NCBI GenBank assembly: GCA_023409995.1 | Contig: JAEYQN010000099.1 | Span: 1 to 5,831 of the forward strand | Length of the DNA: 5,831 nucleotides | Source: Cyanobacteria bacterium OH_CBB_238 | Lineage (GTDB): Bacteria; Cyanobacteriota; Vampirovibrionia; Gastranaerophilales; Gastranaerophilaceae | Direction of reading: 5' to 3' | Part shown: one piece after another, positions 1 to 5,515 of the stretch | How the letters are laid out: the number at the start of each line of letters is the position of its first letter | Position numbering within the stretch: position 1 is the first letter of the stretch | The notes under the pieces: model-generated | Told to the model about the DNA's origin: nothing | Seen by the model: the letters and a program-made list of their open reading frames with translations, nothing else | Databases searched by the model: none | Made by a program: the position numbers and the translations under genes

Positions 1-2283
1 ACTATTGTGTCTGCTCCAAAATTTATTGTGGTAAAAGATTATGAAAACACAACATCTTTTATGGCTAACCACGTAATAGAAAATGGTTGGAAAGTTGATG
101 ATACCATAATACAAAAAGAACTTAAAGACGTTCCTATGAATAGGACTGATGGTATGGGACTTATTTCGTATGAGCAAGCTACTAAATGGGCGAAAGAAAT
201 GAAACTTGATTACGTTCCGTCACAATTTTGCGTAAGACAGAGTTATATCAAAGGAATGTTATGTGTGTTTCCTATTCATGAGTTTGCTAAAGAATACGGG
301 AAGTTAGACAAATTAGGAAGATGTATGGTAGATACAATTTATGCTGACGAAAATGGAAATCTAATTAAAGCAAACTTGTTTGAATATGATGTAATTATAA
401 GCGAATCTCAATTTAAGTTATGGGATAGTTATAAAAACATTGAATCATATCTGGAAAACTGCGAAAAAAATAAACTGTATTGGGGCGTTACATTAACATC
501 ACCAAAAGAAGCGAAACATATGTTGAAACTTAATTATCAATTTATACAGACACTTAATCTAAAAGAAAAAGACGTAGACAAATTAGCCTCTCAATTTGTT
601 GAATGGATTAGTGGTGTATCGTACCAAAATAGATACTACATGTTACTATTTCTATTTGGTGTAAACAATGATGAGAAGAAAATAAATCAATTTCTTAGTA
701 GCAGCGATAACTATTGGATAAAATCATTAATTATAAATGATAACGTAAAGAATGATAAATACATTCGTACAAAAATTCGTGAGCTGATTAAACACAAAAT
801 TGAAAATGCCTGTAAAGGGGATATATATGTAGATGGAAATTTTCAGGTAATTGTATCAGATCCATTTGGTTTTATGCAACATGTATGTGGACTTGATGTT
901 ACCGGATTATTAAAAGCTGATATGACTTACTCTAATTACTGGAATGAACGTGGAATAACAAAAGTAGATGCAATGAGATCCCCCCTTACTTATTTATCTG
1001 AGCATGTCATTCTTAATTTACAGAAAGATAAAGAAACAGAAAGATGGTATCGTTATTGCAAGTTAGGAATCATTCTTAATTATCATGGACACGAGACATT
1101 TAATTTCGCAGGCAGTGATTTCGACATGGATATTCTTGCAACGACACCAAACGACATTATGATAAAGTCAGTATATAAAAATGAGTTACCCGTAGTTTAC
1201 GACGCTCCAAAGCCAGAGAAAATCAATTTTACAGAAGATGATTTGTATTTATCCGATACGTTCTCATTTGGTTCAATAATTGGCTCAATTACCAATAAGT
1301 CAAGTAATGGGTATGCTATTTTACCTATAATTGAAGAAAAATATGGGATTGATAGCCAAGAATATAGGCTGGTAAAATCGAGACTGCAACAATGCTGTAA
1401 GGCACAGTCCGCACAAATTGATAAAGCTAAAATAGGACGGGCAGTTAAGGGAATTCCCAAAACATGGACAAAACGAAATAAGTTTAAGCGAAATAAGTCA
1501 GGAAGAGTTATTGATAGACACGCTAAAAGAAAGCAATTATATAATTCTACTCTTCTTGATACGTATCCATACTTCTTTAGATATGTATACAAAGATACTA
1601 ACAAGAGATATAAGAAATATATTGATGAAAAGAATGGTATATGTAAGCAAAAATTCAATTTATCTTTTAATGAATTAGAGTCTCTAAAAAGAAAAACAGA
1701 TGAACAGAAAAAATTCATTACTGATTTTTATGAATACTGTCCCGTTACGATTAGCGATAGTCCTATGAATATGCTTTGCAAATATATTGAGGGAATTAAT
1801 TTTAATATTTCGGAAAATACAAAAGTAGAAACGTCTGATTATGTTTATGACTTATATAAATGTAAACGTTATGATTATGAAGAATATTACGATTCTGTTG
1901 TAACTGAACTAAAAAAATATATGCAAGATCGAAGATTTGAAATGATTATGATTGCTTCAGACGAAAACGACGAAGATGAATACGACGAAGATAAAGTAAA
2001 CTCTTCTTCTTTTGGCGTAAACATTGATGATTTAGTTGAAAGAATGAATAAAATCAATAACAATCCAAGAATTATTGTTAATTGCTTAGTTGATTATTTT
2101 TATAAAGAGAAGCCAATAAGAAATAAGGATATTTTATGGAAGTCGTATGGTAAATACATATATCGCAATATTGTAGAAAACACGGATATAAAAACAGTAT
2201 TATTCCCATTCCCAACGGATGAAGACAATTATGATATATCTTACCTTGGATATAACTATAAATTACAGGAGGTACAAATTTAG
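1..2283 (+). CDS. YonO-like single-subunit RNA polymerase (5' end outside window)
   Basis: The product is probably a phage DNA-dependent RNA polymerase built as one chain around two double-psi beta barrels, the family that includes Bacillus phage SPbeta YonO and is related to QDE-1-type RNA polymerases. The frame is open from base 1; a GTG at 7 gives 758 residues, but no ribosome binding site is visible and YonO is about 900 residues, so the true start is probably upstream. Numbering from that GTG, residues 279-312 carry the SDPF...GLL...Y-x-x-YW block, 324-326 is RSP, and 371-375 is DFDMD, in the position of the metal-binding DxDGD loop. Residues 471-477 (IDKAKIG) followed by P484-K485-T486-W487 match the invariant IDKAK...PK.W block I recall from phage homologues. 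A basic stretch follows (485-509), and an acidic one lies at 652-662. The oddity is M374 where glycine is expected. The family call rests on motif order and remembered homologues, not on an alignment. Confidence 0.75.
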   Translation, partial: TIVSAPKFIVVKDYENTTSFMANHVIENGWKVDDTIIQKELKDVPMNRTDGMGLISYEQATKWAKEMKLDYVPSQFCVRQSYIKGMLCVFPIHEFAKEYGKLDKLGRCMVDTIYADENGNLIKANLFEYDVIISESQFKLWDSYKNIESYLENCEKNKLYWGVTLTSPKEAKHMLKLNYQFIQTLNLKEKDVDKLASQFVEWISGVSYQNRYYMLLFLFGVNNDEKKINQFLSSSDNYWIKSLIINDNVKNDKYIRTKIRELIKHKIENACKGDIYVDGNFQVIVSDPFGFMQHVCGLDVTGLLKADMTYSNYWNERGITKVDAMRSPLTYLSEHVILNLQKDKETERWYRYCKLGIILNYHGHETFNFAGSDFDMDILATTPNDIMIKSVYKNELPVVYDAPKPEKINFTEDDLYLSDTFSFGSIIGSITNKSSNGYAILPIIEEKYGIDSQEYRLVKSRLQQCCKAQSAQIDKAKIGRAVKGIPKTWTKRNKFKRNKSGRVIDRHAKRKQLYNSTLLDTYPYFFRYVYKDTNKRYKKYIDEKNGICKQKFNLSFNELESLKRKTDEQKKFITDFYEYCPVTISDSPMNMLCKYIEGINFNISENTKVETSDYVYDLYKCKRYDYEEYYDSVVTELKKYMQDRRFEMIMIASDENDEDEYDEDKVNSSSFGVNIDDLVERMNKINNNPRIIVNCLVDYFYKEKPIRNKDILWKSYGKYIYRNIVENTDIKTVLFPFPTDEDNYDISYLGYNYKLQEVQI
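1471..1500 (+). repeat. 15-nt imperfect tandem duplication inside the polymerase gene
   Basis: Bases 1471-1485 and 1486-1500 match at 12 of 15 positions and share the core CGAAATAAGT. They encode adjacent KRNK-containing peptides in the basic segment after the catalytic block of the polymerase. A small in-frame duplication is the simplest explanation. It adds positive charge that could contact nucleic acid, which is inference. Confidence 0.5.
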
Positions 2284-3152
2284 TGGATTATAAATACAAT
2301 GAACTGGATTATGCTAAAGAAATTTATGAAAAAGGATTTCAATCACAAAACCATCTACCAACCGAATTAAGGTTGGTAGCTACATATATGAGACGTGTAT
2401 TAAATTATAAACCTAAAGATTTAAAAGAAAACTTTTACAAGTGGTGTGAGGAACACATTGATGGATATAATCGTGTTTTATACTACAAACCAATTAATAA
2501 GGCCATTAGTAATGCATCAAAAAAAGGTTCTTGTCTTGTGGTAGCGGAGCCAGTAAAAATATATCAACCTGAAATTGATTATATAATAAATTCAATAATT
2601 GTCGACGATGAGGGACGTAAGTATAAACATTCCAATGATTGTAAAAAACTCATGTTTACGCTCCTTGTAAGATCGAAATTAAACAAGCAATTATTTGAAC
2701 AAAGAAATACAGATGAAAAAAAGAAATATAAAGGCACTTCATTTAGTGGTGGACAGAAAAAATATACAGAACTAAAGAAAATGGCAAAATTACCACAGAA
2801 GTTAAAAATTAATGAGGAAATTATTCATTATTTATATGTTTCAAACCAAGTTACACCCATGAATAGTGGAATTTTGAGATTAGATTTTATTGATGATATT
2901 TACAAAAATGTAAATATTAAAGATCTAGAATCAATCATGGAAATTGCAGACTTTGATAGAATTGGATGGTATTTTGATTTTTATAATGGGGATGAGAAAA
3001 TAAAAAAATGTGAACTGTGTGGGAGTTTAATCAAGAATAAAAGTAAAACAAAACCACCAAAATATTGTGATGAATGTGCAAGAGAAATTAAGTTAGAACA
3101 ACAAAAGGAAGCAATGAGAAGGCTAAGGATTGAAAAACGTGAAAAAATTTAA
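2283..3152 (+). CDS. Phage protein of unknown function with C-terminal zinc ribbon
   Basis: This is a 289-residue protein with a GTG start at 2283 that overlaps the polymerase stop by one base (TAGTG). The start is fixed by AGGAGGT at 2267-2273, nine bases upstream. Residues 1-60 look helical and charged. Four cysteines near the C-terminus (C243-x2-C246, then C262-x2-C265) form a clear zinc-ribbon pattern, with a Lys/Pro-rich 15-residue spacer. They are followed by a highly charged helix (268-289) that could bind nucleic acid. I do not recognise a named family. Tight coupling to the polymerase suggests co-translation and possibly a joint role in transcription, for example as an accessory or DNA-contacting subunit, but nothing in the sequence proves this. 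No signal peptide or membrane segment is seen, so it should be cytoplasmic. Confidence 0.85.
   Translation: MDYKYNELDYAKEIYEKGFQSQNHLPTELRLVATYMRRVLNYKPKDLKENFYKWCEEHIDGYNRVLYYKPINKAISNASKKGSCLVVAEPVKIYQPEIDYIINSIIVDDEGRKYKHSNDCKKLMFTLLVRSKLNKQLFEQRNTDEKKKYKGTSFSGGQKKYTELKKMAKLPQKLKINEEIIHYLYVSNQVTPMNSGILRLDFIDDIYKNVNIKDLESIMEIADFDRIGWYFDFYNGDEKIKKCELCGSLIKNKSKTKPPKYCDECAREIKLEQQKEAMRRLRIEKREKI
2355..2379 (+). repeat. Perfect 9-bp inverted repeat near the start of the zinc-ribbon gene
   Basis: CTACCAACC (2355-2363) and GGTTGGTAG (2371-2379) are exact reverse complements separated by seven bases. The mRNA hairpin would sit about 72-97 bases into the coding region and is GC-richer than its surroundings. 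It could slow ribosomes or serve as a protein-binding site. It may also simply reflect codon choice. Confidence 0.45.
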
Positions 3153-3179
3153 AGTCTTGAAATACTTGATTTTACTAGC

Positions 3180-3208
3180 TTTACAGAATTTTTATTTTTT
3201 TGTATATT
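3180..3208 (+). promoter_or_regulatory. Sigma-A-like vegetative promoter
   Basis: TTTACA at 3180-3185 (5 of 6 to TTGACA) and TATATT at 3203-3208 (5 of 6 to TATAAT) are separated by exactly 17 bases, within a T-rich spacer. Transcription would start near 3214-3216, in the non-coding gap after the zinc-ribbon gene. This is the best housekeeping-type promoter I can see between 3153 and 3441, and it would serve the putative structured RNA, the tRNA and the small genes downstream. Confidence 0.55.
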
Positions 3209-3241
3209 ATGGTAATAATGAACAAATTAAAGTTCTTCTAT

Positions 3242-3311
3242 TTGTGCATATTTAATTATAAGCAGTCTTATATTTGAGAATCGCAAATGGATGTTTGTTA
3301 GATATGCACAA
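3242..3311 (+). repeat. Inverted repeat enclosing two small hairpins (three-way-junction-like fold)
   Basis: TTGTGCATAT (3242-3251) and ATATGCACAA (3302-3311) are perfect reverse complements. Pairing extends inward to 3256/3297 with two G-U pairs, giving a 15-bp closing helix. Inside it, TATAAG (3257-3262) pairs with CTTATA (3267-3272) around a CAGT loop. TTTG (3273-3276) pairs with CAAA (3284-3287) around a 7-nt loop. The nested arrangement resembles a three-way junction; as DNA the outer repeat could also be a protein-binding site. Confidence 0.5.
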
Positions 3312-3383
3312 TATATCAATCACATTATATACTATTTCATACAATACATAACATTAATAATTTTCATATTACTCTCTTTTCTA

Positions 3384-3424
3384 GGCTGGCGGTAATATTA
3401 CGTTCTGTAGTATTATTGTCGGCC
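3384..3424 (+). promoter_or_regulatory. 18-bp RNA hairpin just upstream of the tRNA
   Basis: The left arm GGCTGGCGGTAATATTAC (3384-3401) pairs continuously with the right arm GTAGTATTATTGTCGGCC (3407-3424) around the loop GTTCT: 13 Watson-Crick and 5 G-U pairs. The G-U pairs become A-C mismatches on the opposite strand, so the structure belongs to + strand RNA. It is followed only by ATTTTG, a poor T-tract, and ends 17 bases before the tRNA. It could be a weak terminator, a stabilising 3' end, or a double-strand-specific RNase site that frees the tRNA 5' end. Confidence 0.55.
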
Positions 3425-3441
3425 ATTTTGCGTTAAATTTT

Positions 3442-3528
3442 GTGGATATGGCAGAGTCCGGCTTATTGCACTTGTCTTGAAAACAAGCATACAGAAATGT
3501 ATCTGGGGTTCAAATCCCTATGTCCACG
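3442..3528 (+). tRNA. tRNA-Ser (anticodon UGA)
   Basis: This is a complete 87-nt class II tRNA. The acceptor stem is 3442-3448 (GTGGATA) with 3521-3527 (TGTCCAC), including one G-U pair. The D-arm is 3451-3469 with GG in the loop. The anticodon stem CTTGT/ACAAG (3471-3475, 3483-3487) encloses a 7-nt loop with anticodon TGA at 3478-3480. A long variable arm with an ATAC/GTAT stem lies at 3488-3503. The T-arm is 3504-3520 with loop TTCAAAT. The discriminator is G3528, as usual for serine, and the 3' CCA is not encoded. It would decode UCA and related serine codons. Phages often carry tRNAs; its placement inside a + strand phage unit suggests it is processed from a longer transcript started at the 3180 promoter. 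Confidence 0.93.
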
Positions 3529-3555
3529 TTACTCAATATGAGAATATATACAGAA

Positions 3556-3562
3556 AGAAGGA
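3556..3562 (+). promoter_or_regulatory. Ribosome binding site pointing to an ATA start
   Basis: AGAAGGA ends seven bases before ATA at 3570. It is the only good Shine-Dalgarno match between the tRNA and the small gene, and no ATG, GTG or TTG in that frame lies at a workable distance. It therefore decides the proposed start of the 58-residue product. Confidence 0.5.
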
Positions 3563-3569
3563 ATCAAAC

Positions 3570-3746
3570 ATATTACCAATTAGCAAAAATGAAGCATTTC
3601 ACTTACGAGAAATCGGCATGGGTTCATTCGTGAAGGATAACAATAACTCAAGGTGGCACAAATATAGAGTTGTTACAGATCCTAGAGCATTAAAAGAATT
3701 AAACGGTTTTAGAGTATCAATTACTACTAAATCCAAGAAAAAGTAG
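3570..3746 (+). CDS. Small phage protein of unknown function, likely AUA-initiated
   Basis: The proposed product has 58 residues and starts at ATA 3570 behind AGAAGGA at 3556-3562. Its opening, LPISKNEAFHLREIG, resembles the N-terminus of small basic phage proteins with a 'SKxEAxxLRxxG' pattern as I remember them. It is followed by a Trp/His/Lys-rich middle, a 'LKELNGFRV' segment and a KSKKK tail. The frame runs upstream through the tRNA without a stop until 3408. The only standard starts in frame are a TTG inside the tRNA anticodon loop (3477, 89 residues) and an ATG at 3618 (42 residues), which would cut away the recognisable opening. It has no cysteines apart from the tRNA-overlapping part and no membrane segment. 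Function is unknown; it lies 9 bases upstream of the next gene. Confidence 0.6.
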   Translation: MLPISKNEAFHLREIGMGSFVKDNNNSRWHKYRVVTDPRALKELNGFRVSITTKSKKK

Positions 3747-3755
3747 GTATATCGT

Positions 3756-4058
3756 ATGAAACCTAAACCCTCGCATTTTGTAATTGAGAAATGCAATGAT
3801 TGTTTGCGTATAACTCGCATTGACAATGATAAAGATATGCATACGCATTGTCATAGCAGGAAATTAGCAAATACGATTGTTAAAAATGTGTGTGATGAAA
3901 AAATTCCACTACACTCTCATACTCGCACTTTAGAAAGTATGAGTAGGCTAACAACTAATACAAAATATAAGAATAAAATCTTAGAACTTCTTAAAACTAG
4001 GGAGCAAAAAGGCAATAAGCCCGATTATGTAAATCCTGGTGTAAAGAAGTCTTTTTAA
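3756..4058 (+). CDS. Small phage protein of unknown function with Cys/His cluster
   Basis: This is a 100-residue basic protein starting at ATG 3756, nine bases after the preceding stop. The ribosome binding site is weak (AGTAGGT around 3742-3748), so translation may be coupled to the upstream gene. C13-x2-C16 followed by H29, H31, C32 and H33 could hold a metal, but the spacing fits no finger I know. The later 'ExxSRL' and 'KILELLKTREQKG' parts look helical. The overall pattern ('THxHS...IP...ESxxRL') resembles small uncharacterised phage proteins. No membrane segment or signal peptide is seen. It ends 14 bases before the next gene's ATG and is in the same direction. Confidence 0.8.
   Translation: MKPKPSHFVIEKCNDCLRITRIDNDKDMHTHCHSRKLANTIVKNVCDEKIPLHSHTRTLESMSRLTTNTKYKNKILELLKTREQKGNKPDYVNPGVKKSF
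3981..3996 (+). repeat. Exact 16-nt direct repeat, copy 1
   Basis: TTAGAACTTCTTAAAA occurs here and again at 4291-4306, 310 bases downstream. Both copies are read in the same codon phase as LELLK, once near the C-terminus of the 100-residue protein and once near the N-terminus of the phosphoesterase. Confidence 0.5.
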
Positions 4059-4072
4059 TTTGGAGGAAAAAT

Positions 4073-4258
4073 ATGATTACAAGCAAAACTACTACCCCAT
4101 CTGTTCCAAAGAAAAATATATCAGTGAAGAATGTTCATTTTGAGAATGGATTAATTGTTGATGAGGAAGGTTCTATTTTAGATAGGTTACATGAATTTGT
4201 CGGTGACGATGAATTTAGTTTTAAAATCACACTAACTTTAGAAGAAGGGAATGAATAA
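4073..4258 (+). CDS. Small acidic phage protein of unknown function
   Basis: This is a 61-residue protein starting at ATG 4073, with a strong GGAGG (4062-4066) six bases upstream. The N-terminal 20 residues are Thr/Lys-rich and probably flexible. From about residue 25 the protein is strongly acidic, with 'LIVDEEGSILDRL' followed by 'GDDEFSFKITLTLEE', suggesting a small alpha/beta fold with a closing strand. I recognise it only as a type of short acidic protein common in Firmicute phages and cannot assign a function. Its TAA stop (4256-4258) overlaps the proposed ATA start of the phosphoesterase by one base, the same junction geometry as the polymerase and zinc-ribbon pair. Confidence 0.82.
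   Translation: MITSKTTTPSVPKKNISVKNVHFENGLIVDEEGSILDRLHEFVGDDEFSFKITLTLEEGNE
4244..4250 (+). promoter_or_regulatory. Ribosome binding site pointing to an ATA start
   Basis: GAAGGGA lies at the end of the preceding small gene, with ATA triplets at 4255, 4258 and 4261 at suitable distances. The coding frame continues with the family-like opening NKNEFLREQLELL. The first conventional start in frame (TTG 4327) has no ribosome binding site. Confidence 0.45.
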
Positions 4259-5454
4259 TAATAAATAAAAATGAATTTCTTAGAGAGCAATTAGAACTTC
4301 TTAAAAGAAAACAAACAGATGATACCTTGGAATGGCAAGATATAGCTGATTTCAGATCTGAATATGTTGGTCAATTAGAACACCGTGACACTTGCAGAAA
4401 AGGTAGCAAATTGTTATATGAGTTTATGGACGCTGGTTGGGTAAATGAGCCAAAAGAAGATAATTTAACAGTTGATTTTGGGAGTCCTACCGAGAAAATA
4501 GCCTTACAAAAAGAAAGAGTTAAAGTTCAAACTGAAAAATTAGAACTAAATAGATTTATTAGAGAGTATTCTAGGGATGAGCAAATTACCCAATACATAG
4601 TTAATGCTATTTGCAAATTAGAGCCTTTAACAATTCCAAAAGAAATTTACACAACCAGTAATCCAAGAGCACATGCACTTTGCTTTGGAGATACACACTT
4701 AGGAGCTGATTTTTGCATTAAAGGACTATTTGGACAAGTAATTAACGAATATAGTCCTGAAATCTTTGAAGAAAGAATGTGGAAACTGCTTGAGGATACA
4801 AAATCTATTATTAAAAAAGAAAATATTGATGTATTAAACGTATATGACTTTGCAGATTCAATAGATGGTATGCTTAGAGTCGGACAATTATTTAAACTCA
4901 GATATGGAGTTGTTGATCAGACGATAAATTACGCTAATTATATTAGTAATTGGTTAAATGAACTTTCAAAAGAAGTGGTTGTAAGATATCAAATGATAGT
5001 CGATGCCAACCATTCTCAATTAAGGCAATTAGGACAACCAAAGAATACGTTTAAAGACGATAATATGTCCAAGGTTATATTGGAATTTATAAAGGCTAGA
5101 TTAGAAAATAACCCAAATATATCAATTATAGAAAATCCAACAGGAATGATATTCGATAATTTATGTGGTTATAATATCGTCGGAATACATGGTGAAGTAA
5201 AGAATATGGGTAATGCAATTAGAGAATTGTCTTCTATTCATGGAGTAGAAATTAATTATTTAATAGCAGCGCATTTGCATCACGGTAAGTATGAAGAAGT
5301 TGGTATGGATACAGAAGTAATTAATATTCCTTCTGTTGTCGGAGTTGACGATTATAGTTTATCATTGAGAAAGACTTCTAATCCTGGAGCAAAACTATTT
5401 GTATTTGAAGAAGGAAAAGGCAAGAATATAGAGTACTACATTAAATTAAATTAA
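4258..5454 (+). CDS. Calcineurin-like metallophosphoesterase with N-terminal HTH-like segment
   Basis: The product is predicted to be a two-metal phosphoesterase or nuclease of the Mre11/SbcD-like superfamily, acting in the cytoplasm, probably on nucleic acid. Numbering from ATA 4258 (398 residues), the metal motifs come in the right order: D145-x-H147 (GDTHLG); D200-x2-D203-G (usually GDxxDG, here ADSIDG); N251-H252 (usually GNH, here ANH); H311-G312; and H339-L-H341. Residues 24-61 (EWQDIADFRSEY...RKGSKLL...AGW) look like a DNA-binding helix-turn-helix, and 78-112 is a charged, possibly coiled helix. The start is uncertain: ATA 4258 or 4261 follows a ribosome binding site and restores a full N-terminus. 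TTG 4327 would remove 23 residues and has no such site. The gene closes the unit before the terminator. Phage genomes often carry similar ~400-residue proteins, but the substrate is unknown. Confidence 0.85.
   Translation: MINKNEFLREQLELLKRKQTDDTLEWQDIADFRSEYVGQLEHRDTCRKGSKLLYEFMDAGWVNEPKEDNLTVDFGSPTEKIALQKERVKVQTEKLELNRFIREYSRDEQITQYIVNAICKLEPLTIPKEIYTTSNPRAHALCFGDTHLGADFCIKGLFGQVINEYSPEIFEERMWKLLEDTKSIIKKENIDVLNVYDFADSIDGMLRVGQLFKLRYGVVDQTINYANYISNWLNELSKEVVVRYQMIVDANHSQLRQLGQPKNTFKDDNMSKVILEFIKARLENNPNISIIENPTGMIFDNLCGYNIVGIHGEVKNMGNAIRELSSIHGVEINYLIAAHLHHGKYEEVGMDTEVINIPSVVGVDDYSLSLRKTSNPGAKLFVFEEGKGKNIEYYIKLN
4291..4306 (+). repeat. Exact 16-nt direct repeat, copy 2
   Basis: This is the second copy of TTAGAACTTCTTAAAA (first at 3981-3996), read in the same codon phase as LELLK. 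It lies upstream of the first conventional start of the phosphoesterase, in the segment that would be translated only from the proposed ATA start. Confidence 0.5.
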
Positions 5455-5457
5455 ACC

Positions 5458-5492
5458 AAGACTTAGTAGTGTCACAGCTACTAGGTCTTTTT
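5458..5492 (+). terminator. Strong Rho-independent terminator
   Basis: AAGACTTAGTAG (5458-5469) pairs with CTACTAGGTCTT (5478-5489): 12 bp with a single T-G pair and an 8-nt loop. A run of five T follows the helix and partly overlaps it (5488-5492). It begins three bases after the phosphoesterase stop and should end that transcript. On the other strand no convergent gene is present, so it acts on + strand transcription. Confidence 0.9.
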
Positions 5493-5515
5493 ACATTGAA
5501 AGGAAGTGAAGATTA

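Larger units (their letters stand above)
3214..3430 (+). ncRNA. Candidate structured non-coding RNA or structured leader upstream of the tRNA
   Basis: No supported protein gene occupies this stretch. It lies just downstream of the promoter at 3180-3208 and contains three distinct parts. Bases 3242-3311 can fold as a three-way-junction-like element. Bases 3307-3383 contain no G at all on the + strand and should stay single-stranded. Bases 3384-3424 form an 18-bp hairpin with a 5-nt loop, followed by ATTTTG. The pairing relies on G-U pairs that work only in the + strand transcript. I looked for hammerhead (CTGANGA), T-box and purine riboswitch signatures and found none. It could be a free RNA of about 215 nt ending at the hairpin, or a leader processed away from the tRNA. 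Both ends are approximate. Confidence 0.4.

Noticed and set aside
1197..1718. 173-residue open frame on the minus strand
   Set aside because: It lies wholly inside the polymerase gene, opposite its conserved motifs, and its Leu/Tyr/Phe-rich composition is that of an antisense shadow of AT-rich coding sequence.
1951..1998. Short GACGAA-type repeats
   Set aside because: They encode an acidic Asp/Glu tract in the polymerase (residues 652-662) and are explained by codon use.
3218..3277. 19-codon ORF that could be a leader peptide
   Set aside because: It has no ribosome binding site and would start within a few bases of the predicted transcription start; the composition is unremarkable.
3393..3401. 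TAATATTAC, identical to the nick-site nonamer of circular Rep-encoding ssDNA viruses
   Set aside because: It lies in the stem rather than the loop of the hairpin and no Rep gene is visible; a short AT palindrome is expected by chance.
3442..3528. The tRNA as a phage attachment site
   Set aside because: It is a complete tRNA with no partial duplicate in the window, the integrase gene is 2 kb away, and phage genes lie on both sides.
3477..3569. TTG at 3477 as the start of the small gene
   Set aside because: It falls in the anticodon loop of a complete tRNA, has no ribosome binding site, and the added residues are just the translated tRNA.
3599..3826. 75-residue open frame on the minus strand
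   Set aside because: It is antisense to two better supported small genes; I saw no good ribosome binding site or recognisable motif.
4327..4329. TTG at 4327 as the start of the phosphoesterase
   Set aside because: There is no ribosome binding site upstream, and the preceding in-frame residues form a plausible helical N-terminus.
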